Shown: piece by piece, positions 57,957-64,000 of the stretch
Layout of the letters: every line of letters begins with the position of its first letter
Position numbering within the stretch: the stretch's first letter is position 1
DNA from: Candidatus Chryseobacterium colombiense
Lineage (GTDB): Bacteria; Bacteroidota; Bacteroidia; Flavobacteriales; Weeksellaceae
Length of the DNA stretch: 64,000 bases
Reading direction: 5' to 3'
NCBI GenBank assembly: GCA_029203185.1
Contig: CP119310.1
Coordinates: forward strand, 3,912,001 to 3,976,000
The notes under the pieces: model-generated
The model's database searches: none
The model's input: only the letters and a program-made list of their open reading frames with translations
Told to the model about the DNA's origin: nothing
Translations under genes and position numbers: made by a program

Positions 57957-60356
57957 ATGAAAAATAAATTTCCTCTAGCAGCATATTATATAGGTATTTC
58001 AGTATTGCTTACAAGTTGTCAGGTAAAATTACCTTCAAAAAAAACACCGGAACCGGAACATTATGGTCAGATAGACAATTCTCCAGTCGTAAACGGATTT
58101 CCTAAAAGATCAGCTCCGTGGATCGTGATTTCCGACAGGTCAAGAAATACAGCCTACTTAGATAAAAGTGATGAAAAATCATATAAAGAAGTTAAGTTTT
58201 TAGAACCTCTTATGGTTTTGAAACATAGAGATGGAATGGTAAAGGTAGCTGAATATGTTCCGGATGCTTTAATGAAAAAAGTTTCGTCAAAATCAATCAA
58301 AACATACGGCTGGATCCCGGAATCTGAATTGTTATTATGGAGCAATTCCTTAAAAAGCGAAAAAACAGGTTATCCTGTTAGGGTTGCCGTGGTTCCGAGC
58401 AATAGTGACGTGATAAGAAGTGCCGAAAGATATTATAAAAATGACTCCATTATGGTTTTCAACTCACCCAGCTTGATTGAGCAGGCGAATGTGAAAATTC
58501 CGAACGGGCAAATGGTGTATGTTTATAAGCAGGCAGAAAATAATAAAAGATTTTTAGTAGGAAAAAAACCTTCTATTGACATCGATAGTATCAACCAAGG
58601 ATTGTACGGATGGGTAAGTTCCAATGTGATTTCAGCCTGGGGAGAAAGATCGGCTCTTAAAATGAAAAACCCTACAGGAATTACAGAAACAACTTTAGGA
58701 ATTCACGAAGGATCTCCCGGAGGATCCAACGTAGAGAACAGAACAGCGATTTTGCTTACGGATGTAAATAAAAGAACTCCTTTGGAAAATATTTTCCCGG
58801 TTAATCTTCCTTTAGACACCGCTCCGACTCCAGATTCCAAAACAAAATATTTCACTAATATTTTAGATTACAGTAAAAACTACGTTTTCAATGTATTAGG
58901 AGAGCGTATAATTTTTGATCGTTACAGAGAAATTACTGAAAGAAATAAGAGAATAAATATTGTTTTTGCGCTGGATATAAGTGCTGCCAATGCTCCTTAT
59001 ACGCCTATTGTAAAATCTTTATTACAGGATTTACAGCTTAGATTTGAAAAACCTTCTTACTTCAATTCTGTGAAGTATGGTGCTGTTTTATACAAAAATA
59101 ATTCTTGTGGTGATAATGTTGCTGCCTCAAACTTAAGCAATGATTACAGTAAGATAACGACATTTATCGATCAAAAAACTAATGAAATGAATTGCCCAAG
59201 TACAAGCAGTTATCAGCCGGTAAATGAAGGATTAATGGCTGCAGGTCGTCTTCTTGCAGATCGTCCTGATGAAACTAATATCATCATTACCATTGGAACT
59301 TCATCCAATCAGGGAGGAAATATGTATGGAGTCATCAATTCTATTACTCAGGCACAGGCAAGACTGATTATGTTCCAGACCAGCGCAAGGTCTTCAGATA
59401 CTTATAATGATTTTGTATTAATGTCTGAAAATATAGTCACCAATACGGCAAAAAACATTGCGGAACTTAAAAAGCAAAATATTATTAATCAGAGCGATGT
59501 ACTGACTAAAAATAACTTCAGCCTGGTAGAAAGTGAAGCTGGTTTCTTCTCATTAGATTATCCAAAACAAAGTATGTCTCAGGGATTTGTAATTTTTCCT
59601 AAAAAGGGAGATATTGCGACTCCGGGATTCTTAAAAAAAGCAGTAGACAGTCTGATTGCTCAGGTGACTTTAGATAATGAAACCATAGACAAATCACTGA
59701 ATGATCACTTTCATTCATCTGTAGGAGCCGGAAGGACAGATGTAGATGTAAAATACAAATATCTGTATCCGGGATTGACGAATCCGGTGTCTGCAGGTAT
59801 TGCAGCACAATTGGTTAACTATGGAAATCCGTTTTTAGTGAAAGGATATATTCCTTCAGAATTAAAAGAAGTTAAGCAGGTAATGGAAAAAGGAATTTTG
59901 ATTTCCGAGGCAGAATATGATAATTTAAAAGCTTTTTATACAGAAGTCTATCAGAAGACCAATGCGGAAAGAACAGACTTTAACCAGTCAAAAGCAGTCA
60001 ATGAATATATCAAGCTCTTGAAAAAATATAATCCTACCATTAAGTTTTTGGATAAATCAGAGCTTTATGAAAAGCCGATGTCGTATGCAGTAGGTGTAAG
60101 TACAGGTTTTGATAACTCAGAAGAAGAATTGATGTCTAAATATAATTTAAAAGCCTGGAAAAAATCTAAAATCATCATCAGCGAATCGGTAAGAACCTAT
60201 TTTAAATATTATAAAGATTTAGCTGAAAGAATGCTGACTTACAGAAATAATCCGGCGGTGAAAATTCAGCAGAACGGACAGACTTTCTACTGGCTTAATG
60301 AATACTTTATGCCAACCATGCTTCCGGTAGAGGCACCAGAATATACTAAACATTAA
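57957..60356 (+). CDS. tssR: T6SSiii lipoprotein TssR
   Basis: A 799-residue lipoprotein (lipobox LLTSC, Cys21). An N-terminal SH3-like region ('APWIVISDRSRNTAYLD') precedes a von Willebrand A-like domain at about residues 340-510 ('INIVFALDISAAN', 'TNIIITIGTSSNQGG'), in which the MIDAS Asp-x-Ser remains partly. The C-terminus ('YRNNPAVKIQQNGQTFYWLNEYFMP') is typical of TssR. TssR is the largest component specific to the Bacteroidota T6SS and is thought to sit at the outer membrane/periplasm. It ends the upstream operon at a terminator. Confidence 0.88.
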   Translation: MKNKFPLAAYYIGISVLLTSCQVKLPSKKTPEPEHYGQIDNSPVVNGFPKRSAPWIVISDRSRNTAYLDKSDEKSYKEVKFLEPLMVLKHRDGMVKVAEYVPDALMKKVSSKSIKTYGWIPESELLLWSNSLKSEKTGYPVRVAVVPSNSDVIRSAERYYKNDSIMVFNSPSLIEQANVKIPNGQMVYVYKQAENNKRFLVGKKPSIDIDSINQGLYGWVSSNVISAWGERSALKMKNPTGITETTLGIHEGSPGGSNVENRTAILLTDVNKRTPLENIFPVNLPLDTAPTPDSKTKYFTNILDYSKNYVFNVLGERIIFDRYREITERNKRINIVFALDISAANAPYTPIVKSLLQDLQLRFEKPSYFNSVKYGAVLYKNNSCGDNVAASNLSNDYSKITTFIDQKTNEMNCPSTSSYQPVNEGLMAAGRLLADRPDETNIIITIGTSSNQGGNMYGVINSITQAQARLIMFQTSARSSDTYNDFVLMSENIVTNTAKNIAELKKQNIINQSDVLTKNNFSLVESEAGFFSLDYPKQSMSQGFVIFPKKGDIATPGFLKKAVDSLIAQVTLDNETIDKSLNDHFHSSVGAGRTDVDVKYKYLYPGLTNPVSAGIAAQLVNYGNPFLVKGYIPSELKEVKQVMEKGILISEAEYDNLKAFYTEVYQKTNAERTDFNQSKAVNEYIKLLKKYNPTIKFLDKSELYEKPMSYAVGVSTGFDNSEEELMSKYNLKAWKKSKIIISESVRTYFKYYKDLAERMLTYRNNPAVKIQQNGQTFYWLNEYFMPTMLPVEAPEYTKH

Positions 60357-60373
60357 AAAAAATAGAATATAAT

Positions 60374-60411
60374 AAAAAAGACTGCTGTTAGGCGGTCTTT
60401 TTTTGTGTTTA
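60374..60411 (+). terminator. Intrinsic terminator after tssR
   Basis: An 11-bp stem (AAAAAGACTGC / GCGGTCTTTTT, one wobble) with a short loop is followed by a T-run. It separates the tssO-tssR operon from hcp. Confidence 0.82.
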
Positions 60412-60434
60412 AATTATCTGGAAATAAAAACATA

Positions 60435-60469
60435 TCGTAGAATTACGACTCAAAATAGTAGAACTACTA
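60435..60469. promoter_or_regulatory. Twin 14-bp palindromes upstream of hcp, candidate operator
   Basis: TCGTAGAATTACGA (60435-60448) and TAGTAGAACTACTA (60456-60469) share the core GTAGAA-x-TAC. Their centres lie exactly 21 bp apart, two helical turns. They sit 51 bases upstream of the hcp -7 box (60520-60527), outside any coding region. The spacing suits cooperative binding by a dimeric regulator; the LuxR-type regulator at 55021-55692 is a candidate. Confidence 0.6.
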
Positions 60470-60519
60470 CAAAAAATAAAAAAATGAGATAAAAATTTTT
60501 AGGATAGAAAATGCCGTTT

Positions 60520-60527
60520 TATATTTG
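60520..60527 (+). promoter_or_regulatory. Promoter -7 box (TATATTTG) of hcp
   Basis: An exact TANNTTTG match 51 bases before the hcp ATG. No good -33 TTTG is seen at 17-23 bases upstream, which fits an activator-dependent promoter using the palindromes at 60435-60469. Confidence 0.55.
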
Positions 60528-60578
60528 TTTTACAATCACTGAGTTATAAAATATTATTAACGATTAAAATTTATTATC

Positions 60579-60983
60579 ATGGCACTAAATTCAAGAGGAA
60601 TTTTAAAATTCAACGGAGGAGAAGGACAAAAATTATTAAAGTTGAACTACAGCGTATCCAGATCAACAGATGTATCGGGAAGAGTAGCTTCAGATCCTTC
60701 TAACGCAATCATTAAACTTACCGTAGAAGCTACAGAAAAATCTGATATTCTGGAGAGCTTACTGAACGGGAAATACAAACCAACCAGTGGAGAAATTACA
60801 TTCAACAAGTCTCACGAAGAAGGAACATTGATTACTTTGAACTGGGAAAACGGATATGTAATTCAGCATGAAGTAGACTTTGATGCAGTAGATGAAAATT
60901 CTATGTATATCAGTTTCGTAGTAAGCGCAGAGAAAATTAACTATGGTAATTCTGCTTATGAAGGACTTTGGCCATCAGCTTAA
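60579..60983 (+). CDS. tssD: T6SS tube protein TssD (Hcp)
   Basis: A 134-residue protein with the Bacteroidota Hcp pattern: 'ILKFNGGEGQKLLKLNYSVSRSTDVSGRVAS' at the start and 'TSGEITFNKSHEEGTLITLNWENGYVIQHEVDFD' in the second half. It forms hexameric rings of the expelled tube. It is set apart by terminators on both sides and its own promoter, consistent with much higher expression than the structural genes. vgrG follows. Confidence 0.92.
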   Translation: MALNSRGILKFNGGEGQKLLKLNYSVSRSTDVSGRVASDPSNAIIKLTVEATEKSDILESLLNGKYKPTSGEITFNKSHEEGTLITLNWENGYVIQHEVDFDAVDENSMYISFVVSAEKINYGNSAYEGLWPSA

Positions 60984-61009
60984 GTGTATAGAATCAGCAT
61001 TCGTAAAAT

Positions 61010-61041
61010 AAAGACTGTCCCCATAAAGACGGTCTTTTTTG
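61010..61041 (+). terminator. Intrinsic terminator after hcp
   Basis: A 10-bp stem (AAAGACTGTC / GACGGTCTTT, one wobble) with an 8-base loop is followed by a T-run. Some read-through into vgrG is expected since no clear promoter was found for vgrG. Confidence 0.82.
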
Positions 61042-61144
61042 CCTGAAACAATCTTTGTTAAAGTTTTTTAATACTCAAAATGCTTTAATAGAAATTTTAG
61101 TTTGGATATTTTTTTTATCTTTAACTTACCACAATCACAAAATT

Positions 61145-63079
61145 ATGTCAACTACATCTGAAAATACGCAAGAAGCGTATTTCCGTCCTACTCAAAATGC
61201 GGATGGAGTATCGGGTAATCATCATTCGGGGATCAACCGTTTGGTGAAATTATCCCTGGTTATTGAAGGTCAGGTCATTAAATATTATAAATATTTTAAG
61301 TTAACCCAGAGTGCAGTTCGACATCATGAATTTGCTCTTACGCTGGCGCACGATACTTTTGGCAACCGTCAGTCCCATGCTTTGGAAGACGCCAACAAAC
61401 TTTTGGGAAAACGTCTCACAGCCGTCATTTCATATAAAGATATTGAAAACAGCCCTGAAAGGACTTTTGTAGGAGTTATTACAGGAGTTAGGTTCAGTCA
61501 GGAAAAGATGAGCTTGGGAAATATCGTTTTAACAGGTCATAGTCCGACTATTTTACTTGATGGCGCTCCTCATATTCAAAGTTTTGGAGGAAATCAGCCA
61601 GTCAATATGGGGATCATTGCGGATAATGTAATTAAACAAGGCCTTGATAAGAGTCGGTTCGATGTAAGAATTGATACCAATGACTATTCACAGATTATCT
61701 ACAGCAGCCAGTATAATGAAACGCATTACAATTATCTGGCGAGAATGGCGGAAGCCTATGGAGAACAGTTCTATTATGATGGAGAAGTCCTTCATTTCGG
61801 AAAACTTCCGCCCCAAAATAAGCCAATAAAACTTTTGTACGGTAGCAATGCAGATCAGATTAAAGTAGAATTAAAAGCAGTTCATACCAAACCTGAATTC
61901 TATGGCTATAACAGCAGCCGTCACGAAAAACTTACTTCGGGCGCAACGCCGATTACCCATACAAGTGATCTTGCAAAAACCGCATACGGGCATAATAACA
62001 ATATTTATAAAACACCTTCATTACAGATAGCTCCCATTAAAGCTACCACTCATCTTGATGTAGAACATTCCCAGAGAAGTACTTCGGGAAGTGAGGCCGT
62101 TAATGTATTTTCCGTATCAGGTTCCACTACAGTACCTTTTCTTCATCCTGGATGTATTGCAGACATCCAAATGAGAAAGCCTGATACTAATGAAACGGCT
62201 TACTTTACCAAAATAATGGTCACCGAAACAGTTCATGAGATTGATACGATCGGCCATTATACAGGGAGTTTTGTAGGAATTGCCTCGGATACTGGCTTTT
62301 TGCCGAAACCGGAGTTTATGGTTCCAAAAGCAGAACCTCAGACTGCAACGGTGATTTCAAATGCGGATCCCGAAGGACAGGGAAGAGTTCAGGTGAGATT
62401 TGACTGGCAAACCAATGATACTACCCACTTTATCAGAATGATGAGTCCGGATGCAGGAGGAACTGATCAGATTACTCAAAACCGGGGATATGTGGCAATT
62501 CCTGAAGTCGGAGATCAGGTGATGGTCAATTTTGTTCACAATCATCCTGACAGACCTTTTGTAATGGGAGGCATGTTTCATGGTCAGATTGGTCTTGGAG
62601 GAGGAGCAGACAATAGGGTGAAATCAATTCAGACCAGAAGCGGTCATAAAGTGATATTCACGGAAGATGAAAGTATCATCATTACCGATAAATCAGGAAA
62701 TGAAATTCATTTGGATACTACAGGAAGCAATATTACCATTACGGCTCCTGAAACCATGACATTGAACTGCAGAAATATGAATATCAATGTTGGGGAAAAT
62801 ATGACTACCAGTGTCGGAATGAATAAATCGGACACGATCATGATGAATCATACCGAAAGTGTGGGCTCCATGAAATATGTAACAACAGGCGCAGATTTCA
62901 TGACTAATGTTGTCGGAAAAATGAGCCATTACGTAAAAGGCGATATGGAAGTCTATGGAGAGAAAGAACATAAATTAACCAGCCTTAAAGGTGTGGAAGT
63001 AAGCAGCCAGGGAAAGGTTGAACATCATGCTGAAAAAGAAGTTCAGAATAATAGTGGAGAGAAATCTAAAAATCACTAA
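61145..63079 (+). CDS. vgrG: T6SS spike protein VgrG (TssI)
   Basis: A 644-residue spike protein from the ATG at 61145 (MSTTSENTQ); an upstream frame to 61055 overlaps the hcp terminator tail and adds a membrane-like segment unlike VgrG. The gp27-like N-half ('LAHDTFGNRQSHAL', 'YNYLARMAEAYGEQFYYDG'), the gp5/OB region ('DPEGQGRVQVRFDWQ', 'NRGYVAIPEVGDQVMVNFVHNHPDRPFVMGGMFHG') and the C-terminal beta-helix repeats are intact. There is no extra toxin domain. An effector gene follows 2 bases later. Confidence 0.95.
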   Translation: MSTTSENTQEAYFRPTQNADGVSGNHHSGINRLVKLSLVIEGQVIKYYKYFKLTQSAVRHHEFALTLAHDTFGNRQSHALEDANKLLGKRLTAVISYKDIENSPERTFVGVITGVRFSQEKMSLGNIVLTGHSPTILLDGAPHIQSFGGNQPVNMGIIADNVIKQGLDKSRFDVRIDTNDYSQIIYSSQYNETHYNYLARMAEAYGEQFYYDGEVLHFGKLPPQNKPIKLLYGSNADQIKVELKAVHTKPEFYGYNSSRHEKLTSGATPITHTSDLAKTAYGHNNNIYKTPSLQIAPIKATTHLDVEHSQRSTSGSEAVNVFSVSGSTTVPFLHPGCIADIQMRKPDTNETAYFTKIMVTETVHEIDTIGHYTGSFVGIASDTGFLPKPEFMVPKAEPQTATVISNADPEGQGRVQVRFDWQTNDTTHFIRMMSPDAGGTDQITQNRGYVAIPEVGDQVMVNFVHNHPDRPFVMGGMFHGQIGLGGGADNRVKSIQTRSGHKVIFTEDESIIITDKSGNEIHLDTTGSNITITAPETMTLNCRNMNINVGENMTTSVGMNKSDTIMMNHTESVGSMKYVTTGADFMTNVVGKMSHYVKGDMEVYGEKEHKLTSLKGVEVSSQGKVEHHAEKEVQNNSGEKSKNH

Positions 63080-63081
63080 TC

Positions 63082-64000
63082 ATGAGCATCGAGTATTTTA
63101 TAGAAGGAAAAGTTGTCACTCAGACAGAAGGAGATTATAAAACTTTTGCCAAAGAAGGTATTGTACATACTAGTGCCATATCAGTTCAGCAAAAAGGACA
63201 AGAGTCAGGAGTAAGCTATAATGAAGCGCAAAAAATCAATCCTAACGATAAACCGGTCAATACGATTGATATCAGCTTAAATTTATTTTTTGACGGGACT
63301 CAAAACAATAAAACCAATACAAGACTTGGCGGAGATTTTAAGGAGGCAAGCAGTGATAAAGACGACAGTTACAACAACGAATTTACAAACGTAGCAAAAG
63401 GCTATGATACAATAGATCCCAATGCTGATAATCAGGTTTCCTGGTATATCGAAGGTATCGGAACAGAAGACAGGAAAAGTGATAGCATTCTAAAAGGAGT
63501 AGCTCAGGGAACCGGTGATACCGGAGTCGTAGCTAAAGTGGCAAAAGGCTGTAAAAAAGGTGCCGAAGCTATTGTTGATAAACTTAAAGGTGATAAAAAA
63601 CCTATTGGTATTCTTACAGTCAATGTTTTTGGCTTTAGCAGAGGTGCAGCAGCGGCGAGGCATTTCATTCATGTTGCTAATTCCAATGCTCTTATGTCAT
63701 ATGTTACCAAAGAACTTATTCAGGTTTTTCCGCCGGATATGATTAATAATGACAGAATCATTATTAAAGATAAGGATGGTAGCCAACAGAAGTTCATCAG
63801 CCAATACGGCTATTTTGGAGCCTGTCTTTTAGAACAGGGACTTAAAATTAATAAAATAAATTTCAGGTTCGCAGGATTATATGATACAGTTGCTTCCTAC
63901 GGACTGAATCACAGAGGAGGTTGGGGAATTGATAATGATACTAAACAGTTGGGGCTGGATACAATTGGCGGCGGCAAAGTGAGTTTTGTTTTTCAATTGG
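63082..64000 (+). CDS. DUF2235 / Tle1-type T6SS lipase effector, partial (runs off window)
   Basis: An open frame of 306 codons without a stop at the window end. It has the DUF2235 hallmarks: 'NLFFDGTQNNK' (residues 68-77), the serine nucleophile motif GFSRG at residues 184-188 followed by AAAARHF, and 'LYDTVASYG' at 266-274 near the catalytic Asp region. Tle1 effectors hydrolyse membrane phospholipids in competitor cells. It starts 2 bases after vgrG, which fits a VgrG-carried cargo. The immunity gene, if present, lies beyond the window. Confidence 0.88.
   Translation, partial: MSIEYFIEGKVVTQTEGDYKTFAKEGIVHTSAISVQQKGQESGVSYNEAQKINPNDKPVNTIDISLNLFFDGTQNNKTNTRLGGDFKEASSDKDDSYNNEFTNVAKGYDTIDPNADNQVSWYIEGIGTEDRKSDSILKGVAQGTGDTGVVAKVAKGCKKGAEAIVDKLKGDKKPIGILTVNVFGFSRGAAAARHFIHVANSNALMSYVTKELIQVFPPDMINNDRIIIKDKDGSQQKFISQYGYFGACLLEQGLKINKINFRFAGLYDTVASYGLNHRGGWGIDNDTKQLGLDTIGGGKVSFVFQL

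Noticed and set aside
61055..61144. Upstream extension of VgrG with a membrane-like segment
   Set aside because: VgrG has no such segment; the ATG at 61145 gives the expected N-terminus.

Overview
The window looks like a chromosomal segment of a Chryseobacterium-type flavobacterium (Bacteroidota). This rests on an AT-rich base composition, promoters of the TTTG/TANNTTTG type, DUF5916 and TonB outer-membrane proteins, a HipA-like/DUF3037 pair, a tyrosine-degradation block, a Bacteroidota-type (T6SSiii) secretion locus with TssO, TssR, TssD and VgrG, and signal peptides ending in the typical ...AQ or lipobox forms. No rRNA, tRNA, CRISPR array, integrase or transposase was seen.

Layout. 0-9.5 kb holds housekeeping and envelope genes: a DUF5916 outer-membrane protein, DUF3108, a ferredoxin reductase/ferredoxin pair, a LOG-family hydrolase, pepD, a lipoprotein/LURP-one pair and recR. 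9.5-11.4 kb is an AT-richer pair of glycosyltransferases. 11.4-19.8 kb has secG, a split-active-site pair of M16 peptidases, a thrombospondin-3 repeat protein, a UvrD/PcrA helicase and a rhodanese/TlpA pair. 19.9-26.7 kb has a phospholipase-D-like membrane protein, a serine hydrolase, a lipoprotein, two alpha/beta hydrolases, and the most unusual locus of the window: a HipA-like kinase and DUF3037 gene followed by a RelA/SpoT synthetase gene. That gene is bracketed by two diverged copies of the 3' end of the DUF3037 gene.

26.8-35.3 kb is an aromatic amino acid catabolic block: 4-hydroxyphenylpyruvate dioxygenase, homogentisate dioxygenase and fumarylacetoacetase, with two CoA-transferase-family proteins and a flavin reductase. 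Together they can take 4-hydroxyphenylpyruvate to fumarate and acetoacetate if a maleylacetoacetate isomerase is supplied from elsewhere. 35.3-38 kb is a TonB receptor with a thioredoxin-like protein. 38-48.7 kb is a dense set of small redox and electrophile-handling enzymes (quinone reductases, MdaB, aldo-keto reductases, DJ-1/PfpI, nitronate monooxygenase, a YgiN-like monooxygenase) with HxlR, Crp/Fnr and LysR regulators. 48.8-55 kb returns to housekeeping: Mpl ligase, acyltransferase, Nudix, OsmC, RNase G, a 29-residue very basic protein and an HU protein.

55-64 kb is one end of a type VI secretion locus. It contains an atypical response regulator, two TssO-like proteins, a PKD membrane protein, TssR, the tube protein TssD (Hcp), VgrG and the start of a DUF2235/Tle1-type lipase effector that runs off the window. 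A pair of 14-bp palindromes exactly 21 bp apart lies upstream of hcp. Several families of palindromic intergenic repeats are scattered through the segment.
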